Assembly (NCBI GenBank): GCA_021783695.1
Contig: JAJXTO010000020.1
Location: 1 to 46,273 of the forward strand
Length of the DNA stretch: 46,273 nucleotides
Reading direction: 5' to 3'
Source of the DNA: Pseudomonadota bacterium
GTDB lineage: Bacteria; Pseudomonadota; Gammaproteobacteria; Burkholderiales; Burkholderiaceae_C
The first letter of the stretch is position 1. Each line of letters starts with the position of its first letter. Position numbers and translations under genes: made by a program. The notes under the pieces were generated by a model that made no database searches, was not told where the DNA came from, and was given only the letters and a program-made list of their open reading frames with translations. This document shows, one piece after another, positions 11,424-23,060 of the stretch.

Positions 11424-12560
11424 ATGTCCGAACGCGTCATCCCCATCGTCGACCACCAGTATGCCGCCAGCGTGCCTCAGATTCCCGCACATGCTGCCGA
11501 TGTTCAGGCGCAGCCGACTGACCGCCTGCGCCGCCCGTTGCACGACCTGCGCATTTCGGTGACAGACCGCTGCAACTTCCGCTGCACGTACTGCATGCCG
11601 AAAGAAATTTTCGACAAGCACTATGAATTCCTGCGTCACACCGACCTGCTGAGTTTCGAGGAAATCACTCGCGCGGCACGTGTGTTCGTCGATCTGGGGG
11701 TGCGCAAAATCCGGCTGACCGGCGGTGAGCCGTTGTTGCGCAAAAATCTGGAACGTCTGGTGGAGATGCTGCACGCGCTGCGCACCCTGAACGGCACGCC
11801 ACCCGAACTCACCCTGACCACGAACGGCTCCATCCTTGCGCGCAAGGCGCAGCAGCTCAAGGATGCCGGGCTCGATCGCGTCACCGTCAGCCTCGACGCC
11901 TTGGATGACGCAGCCTTCCGCCAGATGAACGATGTGGACTTTCCCGTGACCGAGGTGCTGCACGGCATCGACGCCGCGCGCGCCGCTGGGCTGGGGCCGA
12001 TCAAGGTGAATATGGTGGTCAAGCGCGGCACCAACGACGCGCAGATTCTGCCCATGGCCGCGCATTTTCGCGGCACCGGCGTGGTGCTGCGTTTCATCGA
12101 ATACATGGACGTGGGCAACACCAATGGCTGGCGCATGGACGAAGTGCTGCCCTCGCAGCAGGTGATCGACCGCATTCACGCCGCGTACCCGCTGCACCCG
12201 CTCGAAGCGCACAGCGCCGGAGAAACCGCGCAGCGCTGGGCCTACGACGACGGTGCGGGCGAGATCGGCGTGATCTCCAGCGTCACCCGCGCGTTCTGCG
12301 CCAGTTGCAACCGCGCCCGGCTGTCGATGGAAGGCAAGCTCTACCTTTGTCTGTTCGCCACCCATGGACACGACGTGCGCGCGCTGCTGCGCGGCGATCC
12401 GCGTACCGGCCTGGCTCCGGTGAGCGACGCCGACCTGCGCGCCGCACTGGCGCAGGTCTGGACGCAGCGCGATGACCGCTACTCCCTGCTGCGCGGCACC
12501 GCGGCCGGCGAGGCCCTGCGCGCGGAGCGCAAGGTCGAGATGTCCTACATCGGCGGCTGA
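11424..12560 (+). CDS. moaA: GTP 3',8-cyclase MoaA (molybdenum cofactor synthesis)
   Basis: 378 residues. Radical-SAM enzyme that converts GTP to the first molybdopterin intermediate. The radical-SAM cluster Cys50, Cys54 and Cys57 (CNFRCTYC) and the C-terminal GTP-binding cluster Cys292, Cys295 and Cys309 (CASCNRARL...LYLC) are both present, as is the terminal Gly-Gly needed for partner activation. About 30 extra residues precede the catalytic domain. The stop codon is only five nucleotides before an asparagine-synthase gene, an unusual partner; no other moa or moe gene follows. Confidence 0.96.
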   Translation: MSERVIPIVDHQYAASVPQIPAHAADVQAQPTDRLRRPLHDLRISVTDRCNFRCTYCMPKEIFDKHYEFLRHTDLLSFEEITRAARVFVDLGVRKIRLTGGEPLLRKNLERLVEMLHALRTLNGTPPELTLTTNGSILARKAQQLKDAGLDRVTVSLDALDDAAFRQMNDVDFPVTEVLHGIDAARAAGLGPIKVNMVVKRGTNDAQILPMAAHFRGTGVVLRFIEYMDVGNTNGWRMDEVLPSQQVIDRIHAAYPLHPLEAHSAGETAQRWAYDDGAGEIGVISSVTRAFCASCNRARLSMEGKLYLCLFATHGHDVRALLRGDPRTGLAPVSDADLRAALAQVWTQRDDRYSLLRGTAAGEALRAERKVEMSYIGG

Positions 12561-12565
12561 ACGCG

Positions 12566-14482
12566 ATGTGCGGCATTGCTGGACGGCTGAACTGGAACGC
12601 CCCAATCGATCCGTCGCAGCTCCGCGAGATGATCGGCCGCCTGCACCACCGCGGCCCCGACGGACACGGCCTCTACAACAAGGGTCCGATCGGTCTGGCC
12701 CATGCCCGCCTGAGCATCATCGACCTCTCCAGCGGCGACCAGCCAATGAGCAACGAGGACGGCACGGTCTGGGTGGTGTTCAACGGCGAGATCTTCAATT
12801 ACATCGAGCTGCGCGCCGAACTGTTGCGCCGCGGCCACCGCTTCTCCACCCAGTCCGACACCGAGGTGCTGGTCCATCTGTACGAAGACCATGGCGATGC
12901 CTTGGTCGAGCACCTCAATGGCCAGTTCGCCTTCGCTCTCTGGGACACGGCGCGTCGGCGCCTGCTGCTGGCGCGCGACCGCACCGGCATCCGTCCACTG
13001 TTCCACACCCGCGTGCCCGGCGGAATAGCCTTTGCGTCGGAAATCAAGGCGCTGTTCGCCCTGCCCGAGGTGCCGCGCCGCCTCGATGCGCGTGCCTTGG
13101 GCGAGGTGTTCACCTACTGGGCGCCGCTGCCGCCGCATGCGGTATTCGAGGGCATCGAATCGCTGCCACCCGGTCATGTGATGACGGTCGATGCGCAAGC
13201 TACACGCCTGCACCGCTACTGGGACTGGACCTTCCCGCCAGCCCCGATAGAGGCCGACCGCAGCGCCGACGCCTATGCCGAGGAACTGCGCGAGCTGCTG
13301 ATCGACGCCGTGCGGCTGCAGCTGCGCGCCGACGTCCCGGTGGCCGCGTACCTCAGCGGCGGTCTCGACTCCTCCATCGTCACCACCCTGATCCGCCACT
13401 ACACCGACACCCCGCTGCGCACCTTCTCCCTCACCTTCGATGACGCCGAGTTCGACGAAAGCGTTTGGCAGCAGCAGCTCGTGCAGCATCTGGGCACCGA
13501 ACACACCACGGTGCACTGCACCCGCGCCGACATCGCCGCCGCCTTTCCGCGTGCCATTGCCCACACCGAAACCCCCATCGTGCGCACCGCACCCGCGCCC
13601 ATGATGTTGCTGGCGGCCGGTGTGCGCGCCGCGGGCTACAAGGTGGCACTGACCGGCGAAGGAGCGGACGAGGTGTTCGGCGGCTACGACATCTTCAAGG
13701 AAGCCCGGGTGCGCCGTTTCATGGCGCGACAACCCAGCTCGCGCTGGCGGCCACGCCTGCTGGAGCGGCTCTACCCCTATCTCAAGCATTCCCCGGCAGC
13801 AGGCCGAGCGATGACCGAGCGATTCTTCCGCGAAGGCGAAGCGCAGTTCCGCGAGCCAGGATTCGCTCACCTGCCGCGGTGGACCACCACGCGGCGCATC
13901 ACCGGATTTCTGTCGCCTGAATTCCGCGCCGCGGCCACCGCATTCCATCCCGTTGACGCCATCACCGCGCAGCTTCCCGCCAGCTTCTCCCGCTGGGAAC
14001 CGCTCTGCCAGGACCAGTACATCGAAGCCCACACCCTGATGTCGGGCTACCTGCTGTGTTCGCAGGGTGACCGCATGGCGATGGCGCAATCCATTGAAAC
14101 GCGGTTTCCATTTCTCGATCACCGCCTCATTGCCTTCGCCAGCCGCCTGCCGCCGCGCTACAAACTCATGGGCCTGGTGGAAAAATATCTGCTCAAACAC
14201 TGCATGGACGGCCTGCTGCCCGACGCGCTGCGCCACCGCAGCAAACAGCCCTACCGTGCGCCGGACAGCCAGAGTTTTTTCCACAACGGCGAGCCGGTCG
14301 ACTATGTGGCCGACCTGTTCAGCGCGTCCCGCCTCAAGGAAGCAGGCTATTTCGACCACCTGGCCGCCACCCGCCTGTTCGACAAGGCGCGCGCGGGGAA
14401 AGTCATCGGATTTGGTGACAATATGGCGTTTGTCGGCATGCTCTCCACCTTGCTCCTGCATGACCAGTTCATCCGGCGCTAA
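12566..14482 (+). CDS. asnB: Asparagine-synthase-type glutamine amidotransferase
   Basis: 638 residues. Class II glutaminase domain with nucleophile Cys2 (MCGIAG), Arg49 in ARLSIID, NGEI at 73-76 and an Asp near 98. It is joined to an ATP-pyrophosphatase synthetase domain with the P-loop LSGGLDSS at 263-270 and GEGADEVFGGY further on. It moves ammonia from glutamine onto an adenylated carboxylate. The product could be asparagine, but similar proteins of about 630 residues occur as exopolysaccharide/exosortase-associated amidotransferases, so the acceptor is uncertain. Coupled to moaA (5 nt) and followed after 21 nt by a GNAT gene. No exosortase gene is in the window. Confidence 0.9.
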   Translation: MCGIAGRLNWNAPIDPSQLREMIGRLHHRGPDGHGLYNKGPIGLAHARLSIIDLSSGDQPMSNEDGTVWVVFNGEIFNYIELRAELLRRGHRFSTQSDTEVLVHLYEDHGDALVEHLNGQFAFALWDTARRRLLLARDRTGIRPLFHTRVPGGIAFASEIKALFALPEVPRRLDARALGEVFTYWAPLPPHAVFEGIESLPPGHVMTVDAQATRLHRYWDWTFPPAPIEADRSADAYAEELRELLIDAVRLQLRADVPVAAYLSGGLDSSIVTTLIRHYTDTPLRTFSLTFDDAEFDESVWQQQLVQHLGTEHTTVHCTRADIAAAFPRAIAHTETPIVRTAPAPMMLLAAGVRAAGYKVALTGEGADEVFGGYDIFKEARVRRFMARQPSSRWRPRLLERLYPYLKHSPAAGRAMTERFFREGEAQFREPGFAHLPRWTTTRRITGFLSPEFRAAATAFHPVDAITAQLPASFSRWEPLCQDQYIEAHTLMSGYLLCSQGDRMAMAQSIETRFPFLDHRLIAFASRLPPRYKLMGLVEKYLLKHCMDGLLPDALRHRSKQPYRAPDSQSFFHNGEPVDYVADLFSASRLKEAGYFDHLAATRLFDKARAGKVIGFGDNMAFVGMLSTLLLHDQFIRR

Positions 14483-14503
14483 ACGCACTCACTTTCGTCC
14501 GTC

Positions 14504-16130
<1,627 letters not shown>

Positions 16131-16169
16131 TAGCATGCTTGCTGCATTGCACAAACCAGGAGTCTTTCC

Positions 16170-17276
16170 ATGAGCACAACAACACTGTTCAAACCTCTGC
16201 AAGTCGGCGCGCTGGAGCTGCCCAACCGCCTCATCATGGCGCCGCTCACGCGCTCGCGCGCCAGCCAGCCTGGTGACATTCCCAACGCGATGAACGCGAC
16301 CTATTACGCCCAGCGCGCCAGCGCCGGGCTGATCGTGAGCGAGGCCACGCAAATTTCACGACAGGGTCAGGGCTATGCGTTCACCCCCGGCATCTATTCT
16401 GACGCGCAAGTGCAGGGCTGGAAACAAGTAACCGGCGCCGTGCATGCTGCGGGCGGGAAAATGGCCATGCAGCTCTGGCATGTCGGTCGCATTTCGCATC
16501 ATCTTCTGCAGGAAAACGGCCAGGCGCCGGTTGCGCCGAGCGCGATCCGCAGCGACACCGGTGAGTCCTTCGTGGTGTTGCCCGAAGGCCCGGCACGCGT
16601 GCCCTGCGACATGCCGCGTGCGCTGGACACCGCGGAAATCTCCGGCATCATTGCCGATTACGCACGCGCCGCCAAAAACGCGCTGGTCGCCGGTTTCGAT
16701 ATGCTGGAACTGCACAGTGCCAACGGCTATCTGCTGCAACAGTTCCTCGCCACCAACAGCAACCAACGCACCGATCAGTACGGCGGCAGCCTGGAGAACC
16801 GTGCCCGCATCGTGCTCGAAGCGATGGATGCCATCATCGCGGTGGCCGGTGCGCAGCGCGTAGGAGTGCGGCTGTCACCGCATTTCACACGGCACGACAT
16901 CAGGGACGAACAGACCGAAGCCATCCACCTCTATCTGGCTGCGGAATTCAGCAAGCGCGGCGTGGCGTATATCCACATCGCCGAACCGGACTGGGCTGGC
17001 GGCCCCGCGCTGACCGATGCCTTCCGCAAGCAACTGCGCGCAGCCTATGCGGGTCGTCTCATCGTCTGCGGCAACTACACCGCAGACTCTGCTGCCGCCC
17101 GCATCGAATCCGGCCTGGCCGATGCGGTGGCGTTTGGACGCCCCTTCATCGCCAATCCCGATCTGGTGGAGCGTTTCCGGCAAGGCGCCGCGCTGAACAA
17201 GCCCGATCCCGCCACGTTCTACGGCGGCGGCGAGGTCGGCTACACCGACTATCCCGCGCTTGAAGCGCTGGCGTAG
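16170..17276 (+). CDS. nemA: Alkene reductase, Old Yellow Enzyme family (NemA-like)
   Basis: 368 residues, FMN-dependent TIM barrel. It opens LFKPLQVGALELPNRLIMAPLTRSRA. The substrate-anion pocket is LELHSANGYLLQQFL (His/Asn pair), and TDQYGGSLENR and GRPFIANPDL are typical of N-ethylmaleimide, xenobiotic and 2-cyclohexenone reductases. Such enzymes use NAD(P)H to reduce activated alkenes and nitro compounds. AGGAG lies seven nucleotides before the ATG. Single gene between the IS remnant and xthA; no TetR-type nemR regulator is beside it. The physiological substrate is unknown. Confidence 0.92.
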   Translation: MSTTTLFKPLQVGALELPNRLIMAPLTRSRASQPGDIPNAMNATYYAQRASAGLIVSEATQISRQGQGYAFTPGIYSDAQVQGWKQVTGAVHAAGGKMAMQLWHVGRISHHLLQENGQAPVAPSAIRSDTGESFVVLPEGPARVPCDMPRALDTAEISGIIADYARAAKNALVAGFDMLELHSANGYLLQQFLATNSNQRTDQYGGSLENRARIVLEAMDAIIAVAGAQRVGVRLSPHFTRHDIRDEQTEAIHLYLAAEFSKRGVAYIHIAEPDWAGGPALTDAFRKQLRAAYAGRLIVCGNYTADSAAARIESGLADAVAFGRPFIANPDLVERFRQGAALNKPDPATFYGGGEVGYTDYPALEALA

Positions 17277-17312
17277 ACTCGGCGCGGATCCCCATGCCGC
17301 AACGCTCGCCCC

Positions 17313-18080
17313 ATGAAAATCGCCACCTGGAACGTGAACTCCCTGACCGTGCGTCTGCCGCAAGTGCTGGACTGGCTGCAGGCGCAGCAGCCCGATGTGC
17401 TGGCGCTGCAGGAAACCAAGGTGACGGATGACAAATTCCCCCAGGATGCTTTTGAAGCCGCCGGGTATCGGAGCGCGTTTTTTGGTCAGCGCACCTACAA
17501 CGGCGTGGCACTGCTGAGCCGACATCCGCTGGAGTCGGTGCAACGCAACATCCCTGGCTTTGACGATGCGCAGGCAAGGATGATTGCGGCCACGGTGGGC
17601 GGGGTCCGGGTGATCGACACCTACTTTCCCAACGGCCAGTCCCCGGACAGCGACAAGTTTGCCTACAAACTGCACTGGCTCGATGCGCTGCGGGCCTGGG
17701 TTGCGGCGGAGCTGCAGCACACGCCCAGGCTGGTTCTGCTGGGGGATTTCAATATCGCCCCGGAAGACCGCGATGTGTATGACCCGGTGGCCTGGGCGGG
17801 GCAGATTCATTGCACGCCGCAGGAGCGCGCGCACTTTCAGCAATTGCTCGGGCTGGGCCTCATCGACGCTTTCCGCGCCTTCGAACAGGCGCCAAAGAGC
17901 TGGAGCTGGTGGGATTACCGCAATCTGGCGTTCCGCAAGAATCAGGGTTTACGCATCGACCACATTCTGGTGAGCACCGCGCTGCGCCCCGCCCTGTTGG
18001 CATGCAGCATCGACAAAACCCAGCGCAAGAACGAGCGCCCCAGCGACCACGCGCCCGTGATCGCCGAATTCGCGCTGTAG
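17313..18080 (+). CDS. xthA: Exodeoxyribonuclease III
   Basis: 255 residues of the endonuclease/exonuclease/phosphatase fold. It cuts at abasic sites and trims 3' ends in base-excision repair. Catalytic elements are Asn7 in WNVNS, Glu34 in LQETK, GDFNIAPED in the centre, and the terminal SDHAPV with its histidine. Length fits the family. It starts 36 nt after the OYE reductase and converges on ntrC with 27 nt between. Confidence 0.96.
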   Translation: MKIATWNVNSLTVRLPQVLDWLQAQQPDVLALQETKVTDDKFPQDAFEAAGYRSAFFGQRTYNGVALLSRHPLESVQRNIPGFDDAQARMIAATVGGVRVIDTYFPNGQSPDSDKFAYKLHWLDALRAWVAAELQHTPRLVLLGDFNIAPEDRDVYDPVAWAGQIHCTPQERAHFQQLLGLGLIDAFRAFEQAPKSWSWWDYRNLAFRKNQGLRIDHILVSTALRPALLACSIDKTQRKNERPSDHAPVIAEFAL

Positions 18081-18083
18081 AGC

Positions 18084-18115
18084 AAGACTGTGAGGATCTG
18101 AGCAGGCTCAGTCTT
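18084..18115 (+). terminator. Possible bidirectional hairpin between xthA and ntrC
   Basis: An inverted repeat AAGACTG/CAGTCTT (18084-18090 and 18109-18115) encloses a second small dyad, CTGAG/CTCAG. It lies at the convergent junction and includes the ntrC stop codon. No T tract follows on either strand, so intrinsic termination is doubtful. Confidence 0.3.
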
Positions 18116-19595
18116 CCATTCCCAGTTCCTGAATCTTGCGAGTGATCGTGTTGCGGCCGATGCCCAGTTTTTGTGCCGCCTCGATGCGACGGCCATGGGT
18201 TTGCGCCAGGGCCGCAGCGATGACGGCGCGCTCGAAGCGTTGCGTGAGGTGGTGCATGACGTCCGGTGTGCCGTTGCGCATCAGGCTCAGGGCGACCTGT
18301 TCCACGCGGGTTTCCCAATCCGCTTCGGGCTGCGCTGAGAACGCGGGCGGCGGAGAAACGGCCACCGCTAGATCGACCTTGTCCGGTGCGGCAGCATGCA
18401 AGGCATCGGTGAACAGTCTCGCGCCTTCGACGACAACGGCAGTGCCCGGGCGCACGTCTTCCGGCAGATCCTTGACCTGAATGACCTGCGCCGGGGCCAT
18501 GACGGTGAGCCACTGACACAGGTTTTCCAACTGGCGCACATTGCCGGGAAAGGGGAATCTCTGCAGCACATGCAGCGCTTCGGTCGAGATGCGCTTGGTC
18601 TCCACCCCGAGCTCCTGCGCGCTGCGCTGCAGGAAATGCCGGGTGAGCGGAGCGATATCTTCGCTGCGCTCACGCAGTGGCGGCAGACGCAGGCGAATGA
18701 CATTGAGGCGGTGAAACAGGTCTTCGCGGAACTTGCCCTGCGCGACATGCTGCTCCAGATTCTGATGCGTTGCAGCGATCACCCGCACATGCGACTTGAT
18801 GGCGCTGTGCCCGCCCACGCGGTAGTAGTGGCCATCGGACAGCACACGCAGCAGGCGGGTCTGCAGTTCCAGCGGCATGTCGCCGATTTCGTCGAGGAAC
18901 AACGTGCCACCCTCGGCCTGCTCGAAGCGTCCGCGCCGCATGGTTTGCGCCCCGGTGAAGGCGCCACGCTCGTGGCCGAACAGCTCGCTTTCGAGCAAAT
19001 CTTTCGGGATGGCCGCGGTGTTGATGGCAACGAACGGTCCGCCCGCGCGCGGGCTGTGCTTGTGGAGTGCGCGCGCCACCAGTTCCTTGCCGGATCCCGA
19101 TTCGCCGGTGATCAGCACGGTGACTTGCGAATGCGCCAGTCGCCCGATGGCACGGAACACGTCCTGCATGGCCGGGGCCTGGCCGAGGAGTTCCGGCGCG
19201 TCCTGCTGCGCGTCTTCGGCCTGCTCTTCGCGCAGGCTTTCATCGACCGCGCGCTGAATCAGATCGACCGCCTTGTCGACGTCGAAGGGCTTGCTCAAGT
19301 AGTCGAACGCCCCGCCCTGCAGCGAGGCCACAGCGCTGTCGAGATCGGAATACGCGGTCATGATGATGACCGGCAGGCTCGGGTGCGACTGACGGATCTG
19401 CTGCAGCAGATCGATGCCGTTGCCGCCGGGCATGCGGATATCGCTGATCAGCACCTGCGGGCAGGCGTCTTCCAACGCGCTCAGGACATCGCGCGGGTTG
19501 GAAAAACTGCGCACCTCCATGCCGACCTTGTGCAAGGCCTTCTCCAGCACGAAACGGATCGAGGCATCGTCATCGACCACCCAGATCGGTTTCAT
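18108..19595 (-). CDS. ntrC: Nitrogen regulator NtrC (NR-I), sigma-54 activator
   Basis: 495 residues in the full three-domain layout. Receiver with acidic pocket Asp9/Asp10, phosphoacceptor Asp52 (ISDIRMP) and Lys102 (SKPF). AAA+ domain with Walker A GESGSGKE at 164-171 and the sigma-54 contact GAFTGA at 211-216. Fis-type HTH at the C-terminus (about 470-493, GIGRNTITRKIQE). It activates glnA and other nitrogen genes when phosphorylated by NtrB. GGAG lies seven nucleotides before the ATG. It follows ntrB by 31 nt, and candidate binding sites lie upstream of glnA. Confidence 0.97.
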   Translation of the reverse strand: MKPIWVVDDDASIRFVLEKALHKVGMEVRSFSNPRDVLSALEDACPQVLISDIRMPGGNGIDLLQQIRQSHPSLPVIIMTAYSDLDSAVASLQGGAFDYLSKPFDVDKAVDLIQRAVDESLREEQAEDAQQDAPELLGQAPAMQDVFRAIGRLAHSQVTVLITGESGSGKELVARALHKHSPRAGGPFVAINTAAIPKDLLESELFGHERGAFTGAQTMRRGRFEQAEGGTLFLDEIGDMPLELQTRLLRVLSDGHYYRVGGHSAIKSHVRVIAATHQNLEQHVAQGKFREDLFHRLNVIRLRLPPLRERSEDIAPLTRHFLQRSAQELGVETKRISTEALHVLQRFPFPGNVRQLENLCQWLTVMAPAQVIQVKDLPEDVRPGTAVVVEGARLFTDALHAAAPDKVDLAVAVSPPPAFSAQPEADWETRVEQVALSLMRNGTPDVMHHLTQRFERAVIAAALAQTHGRRIEAAQKLGIGRNTITRKIQELGMED

Positions 19596-19626
19596 CGCGC
19601 ACTCCCCGTGCGCCGTCGGCGCCAGG

Positions 19627-20694
19627 TCAAGGCAGCGGAATGGTGATGCGGAAATCGGTATGGCCGGGCAGGCTGTCGCATTCGATGGTTCCCTGATGTT
19701 GCTGGATGAAGGTCTGGGCCAGGGTCAGTCCCAGTCCGCTTCCTCCCTCACGGCCCGAGATCAGCGGAAAAAAGATGCGATCCTTCAGTTCCGCCGGGAC
19801 CCCAGGCCCGTTGTCCACGATATGCAAGACCAATGCCAGCTTGTAGCGCTGGCGCGCCACCGTCATCTGCCGCGCCACGCGGGTACGGAACACGATCTTC
19901 GCGTCTCCTGCGGCGATGCGGTGCTGCAGGGCCTGCGCGGCGTTGTGCGCAATGTTGAGAACCGCCTGAATGAGTTGCTCCTTGTCGCCACGAAACTCGG
20001 GCAGGCTGGCGTCGTAGTCCTGCTCGATGACCAGCCCTTGTGGAAACTCCGCCTGCAGCAGGGTGCGGACATGCTCGCAGATTTCGTGAATGTTCACGTC
20101 GCCCACGACATGCGGCTTGCGGTGCGGCGCCAGCAGGCGGTCCACCAGGGTCTGCAGCCGGTCGGCCTCGGCAATGATGACTTGGGTGTACTCCTGCAAT
20201 TCGAGCGAGGGCAGTTCGGAATGCAGCAATTGCGCCGCGCCGCGGATGCCGCCCAGCGGATTTTTGATCTCATGGGCCAGATTGCGGATCAGTTCCTTGT
20301 TCGCCTGCGCCTGGTTGTGCCACTGTTCCTCGCGCTCCAGCCGCGCCTGCTGGCTGATCTCCACCACCTCGGCGAGCAACAGGCTGTCGGGATGGTCGGT
20401 ATGCGCCACGATGACCTGCGCCTGCACCGGATCGCGCAAATCGCGCAGGCGGATCAGACAGTCGAAACGCTTGCTACTGAATTCGTTGCTGCGCACCTGC
20501 GCGAGCGACTCATGCCACAGGGCGGGGCAATCCATCCATAGCCCCAGATCCTGCATTTTCAGTTGACGGCGGGAGACGCCCAGGCCGTTTTCCAGTGCCG
20601 GATTGGCGTAGCGGATCAAGCCCTGCGCATCCACCAGCGCCGCCATCGATGCGAGCCACTCCAGCCCCGGATAGTCATTCCCAGCCTGTGACAC
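19627..20694 (-). CDS. ntrB: Nitrogen sensor kinase/phosphatase NtrB (NR-II)
   Basis: 355 residues from a GTG start. N-terminal PAS domain, HisKA with His141 in NLAHEIKNPLGG, and an ATPase domain with N (NIAHNAAQAL), G1 (VDNGPGVP) and G2 (GSGLGL) boxes. It transfers phosphate to NtrC under nitrogen limitation and dephosphorylates it when bound by PII. The GTG at 20694 has AGGAG seven nucleotides upstream; the ATG at 20715 has no ribosome-binding site. Preceded by the DUF4124 gene and followed by ntrC. No membrane segment, as expected for the soluble sensor. Confidence 0.95.
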   Translation of the reverse strand: MSQAGNDYPGLEWLASMAALVDAQGLIRYANPALENGLGVSRRQLKMQDLGLWMDCPALWHESLAQVRSNEFSSKRFDCLIRLRDLRDPVQAQVIVAHTDHPDSLLLAEVVEISQQARLEREEQWHNQAQANKELIRNLAHEIKNPLGGIRGAAQLLHSELPSLELQEYTQVIIAEADRLQTLVDRLLAPHRKPHVVGDVNIHEICEHVRTLLQAEFPQGLVIEQDYDASLPEFRGDKEQLIQAVLNIAHNAAQALQHRIAAGDAKIVFRTRVARQMTVARQRYKLALVLHIVDNGPGVPAELKDRIFFPLISGREGGSGLGLTLAQTFIQQHQGTIECDSLPGHTDFRITIPLP

Positions 20695-20752
20695 GGCGGC
20701 GCTCCTCAGCGCCATTGTGATGATGCGGCCCAGTCAGCAGCCCGGTCAGCGC

Positions 20753-21307
20753 TCATTGCGGATACTTCTGCAGTTCGCGCTGAAGCGCAGCGATATTGGC
20801 CTGCGTCATGGCGAGCTGGTCTTTCATGGTCGCCACACGCTGGGCGTATTCACCGCCCTTCACCCCGCCCCCGACGATGCGCTCGCTGGGCAGGTAATCG
20901 GGGTGGCCGTTGTTGTAGGCCTTGGTCTGTTGTTCCAGCAAAGCCTGTTGCTGCTGCAATTCCTGCTCAAGAATGCGGCGCGCCTCCAGGTCGCGCTCCT
21001 TCTGCGTGGAGGGGGCAACGCGCGCCGCCTGACTCTCATTCTGACTGGCCTTCTGCCCGCCTTCCTTGCTGCCCGCGCCGATCACCTTGGGTGTCATGCC
21101 GGGGCTGGACAGAATGCTCACATTGGCGTTGTCGATCAGCTTGCAATTCTTGGCTTTCACCTCCGACAGATCGTTGGTGTAGGAATTGTCCGGACAGCGA
21201 TAGACCCGTTGAGGATCGGTCTGGGCCTGCGCCACGCAGGCAAGCGCCAGGGTCGCAAACACCGCAAGCGCGGATTGTTGAACGGAGAATCGGGCGAACA
21301 AGGTCAT
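20753..21307 (-). CDS. DUF4124-type secreted protein with coiled coil
   Basis: 184 residues. A signal peptide spans about 1-28 (hydrophobic FATLALACVAQAQ, cleavage after AQA). A short DUF4124-like segment with the motif VYRCPDNSYTND and a second Cys in KNCKLI follows, and then a Gln/Glu-rich predicted coiled coil (about 100-125 and 155-184). The paired cysteines suggest a periplasmic disulfide. It sits between glnA and ntrB, an arrangement I associate with Burkholderiales; its role in nitrogen control, if any, is unknown. Separated from glnA by a strong terminator. Confidence 0.8.
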   Translation of the reverse strand: MTLFARFSVQQSALAVFATLALACVAQAQTDPQRVYRCPDNSYTNDLSEVKAKNCKLIDNANVSILSSPGMTPKVIGAGSKEGGQKASQNESQAARVAPSTQKERDLEARRILEQELQQQQALLEQQTKAYNNGHPDYLPSERIVGGGVKGGEYAQRVATMKDQLAMTQANIAALQRELQKYPQ

Positions 21308-21402
21308 GATGGTGCGTCGAACAGGAGTAGGGTGCAGTGTAAGTCTGGCAACGCTTGAGCCGCACCGCAGGCCGACACGACGGGGCGAAATGACCAGATC
21401 CG

Positions 21403-21432
21403 AAAACAAAAAAGCGGCCTGCAGGCCGCTTT
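21403..21432 (-). terminator. Rho-independent terminator after glnA
   Basis: A perfect 22-nt palindrome AAAGCGGCCTG/CAGGCCGCTTT (21411-21432) is followed, on the minus strand, by a T-rich run. It lies about 17 nt after the glnA stop, so the DUF4124/ntrBC genes depend on read-through or a separate promoter. Confidence 0.9.
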
Positions 21433-21449
21433 TGCGCCACATTGCCCAA

Positions 21450-22865
21450 TTACAGCGAGTAGTACATGTCGAACTCGACCGGGTGCGTGGTCATGCGGAA
21501 GCGCGTGACTTCTTCCATCTTCAGCTCGATATAGGCGCTGATGAAGTCGTCGCTGAACACACCGCCCTTGGTGAGGAAGGCGCGATCCTTGTCGAGATAG
21601 TCCAGGGCCTGGTCGAGGCTGGAGCAGACGGTCGGGATCTTGGCTTCTTCTTCTGGCGGCAGGTCGTAGAGATTCTTGCTCGCTGCTTCGCCCGGGTGGA
21701 TCTTGTTTTCCACGCCGTCCAGGCCAGCCATCATCATGGCGGCGAAGGCCAGATACGGGTTGGCGGTCGGGTCGGGGAAGCGCACTTCGATACGGCGGGC
21801 CTTGTCGCTCTGCACGAACGGCACGCGAATCGAGGCCGAACGGTTGCGGGCAGAGTAAGCCAGCATCACCGGAGCCTCAAAGCCGGGGACCAGGCGCTTA
21901 TAGCTGTTGGTGCCGGGATTGGTGATGGCGTTCAGTGCGCGGGCGTGCTTGATGATGCCGCCGATGTAGTACAGGGCGAAATCGGAGAGGCCAGCATAGC
22001 CATTGCCGGCGAACAGGTTTTTGCCGTCCTTCCAGATGGACTGGTGCACATGCATGCCGGAGCCGTTGTCGCCGACGATGGGCTTGGGCATGAAGGTCGC
22101 CGTCTTGCCATAGGCGTGCGCAACGTTCTGCACCACATACTTGAGTATCTGCGTCCAGTCAGCGCGCTGCACGAGTGTGGAAAACCGAGTGCCGATTTCG
22201 CACTGGCCGGCGTTGGCCACTTCGTGGTGATGCACCTCGACAGGCACGCCCATTTGTTCGAGCAGCAGGCACATTTCCGAGCGGATGTCCTGCAAGCTGT
22301 CCACCGGGGGCACCGGGAAATAACCGCCTTTCACCGAGGGACGGTGGCCCATATTGCCGCCTTCCATCTTGTCGCCGGTGGCCCAGGCGGCTTCGTTGGA
22401 ATCGACCTTGACGAAGCAGCCGGACATGTCCACGTTCCAGCGCACCTGATCGAAGATGAAAAATTCCGGCTCGGGGCCGAAATAGGCGGTGTCGCCAATT
22501 CCCGAAGCCTTGAGGTAAGCCTCGGCCTTCTTCGCGATGGAGCGCGGGTCGCGGTCATAGGGTTTGCCGTCACCCGGCTCGAGCACGTCACAGCTCAGCA
22601 GCAGTGTGGTTTCTTCGTAAAACGGATCGATATTGGCGGTGTTGGGATCGGGCATGAGCAGCATGTCCGAGGCTTCAATCCCTTTCCAGCCGGCGATGGA
22701 CGAGCCGTCGAACGCATGGCCATCGGAAAACTTGCCTTCGTCGAAATGCGACACAGGCACCGAAACGTGCTGCTCTTTGCCGCGGGTATCGGTAAAACGG
22801 AAGTCCACGAATTTGACATCGTGCTCTTTGACCATACCCATCACATCGGCGACTGTTTTGCTCAT
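21450..22865 (-). CDS. glnA: Glutamine synthetase type I
   Basis: 471 residues. Makes glutamine from glutamate, ammonia and ATP as a dodecamer. Motifs: FDGSSIAGW early, FGPEPEFF metal ligands, [16 protein letters not shown], and [15 protein letters not shown] near the active site. The adenylylation loop NLYDLPPEE with Tyr400 shows GSI-beta type regulation by GlnE. AGGAG lies six nucleotides before the ATG. A sigma-54-type promoter with NtrC-like sites lies upstream and a strong terminator downstream. Confidence 0.98.
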   Translation of the reverse strand: MSKTVADVMGMVKEHDVKFVDFRFTDTRGKEQHVSVPVSHFDEGKFSDGHAFDGSSIAGWKGIEASDMLLMPDPNTANIDPFYEETTLLLSCDVLEPGDGKPYDRDPRSIAKKAEAYLKASGIGDTAYFGPEPEFFIFDQVRWNVDMSGCFVKVDSNEAAWATGDKMEGGNMGHRPSVKGGYFPVPPVDSLQDIRSEMCLLLEQMGVPVEVHHHEVANAGQCEIGTRFSTLVQRADWTQILKYVVQNVAHAYGKTATFMPKPIVGDNGSGMHVHQSIWKDGKNLFAGNGYAGLSDFALYYIGGIIKHARALNAITNPGTNSYKRLVPGFEAPVMLAYSARNRSASIRVPFVQSDKARRIEVRFPDPTANPYLAFAAMMMAGLDGVENKIHPGEAASKNLYDLPPEEEAKIPTVCSSLDQALDYLDKDRAFLTKGGVFSDDFISAYIELKMEEVTRFRMTTHPVEFDMYYSL

Positions 22866-22969
22866 GAAAATCTCCTGTCAGGTTGAAATGCGTTTGCGTA
22901 TCCATCTTCGCAACAATAGATGGCACTCAACATCGTTTGCTGCGATGCACCGCGCAGTGAAAGCAATCT

Positions 22970-22986
22970 AGCAGAAAGTGTGCCCA
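22970..22986 (-). promoter_or_regulatory. Probable sigma-54 promoter of glnA
   Basis: On the minus strand TGGGCACACTTTCTGCT keeps the invariant GG-N10-GC spacing (-24 GGGCAC, -12 CTGCT; consensus TGGCAC-N5-TTGCW). It lies about 105 nt before the glnA start. A partial NtrC-like half site (GCACCGCGCAGTG, about 22947-22959) lies just downstream. Confidence 0.65.
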
Positions 22987-23060
22987 GAACAGCCCTGCGT
23001 GACCTGTGTGGAACGCGAACGGATCCATGCAGCGGCATCCGCTCCAGCAGCAAGCATAGA

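Noticed and set aside
10752..12605. 617-residue minus-strand frame opposite the PAP2 and moaA genes
   Set aside because: Gln/Arg/His/Gly-rich shadow with no recognised domain; the plus strand carries two well-supported genes.
12545..14488. 647-residue minus-strand frame opposite the asparagine-synthase gene
   Set aside because: Shadow of the AsnB reading frame; it has no ribosome-binding site or recognisable motifs.
21306..22886. 526-residue plus-strand frame opposite glnA
   Set aside because: Shadow of the glutamine synthetase gene, which has all its motifs on the minus strand.
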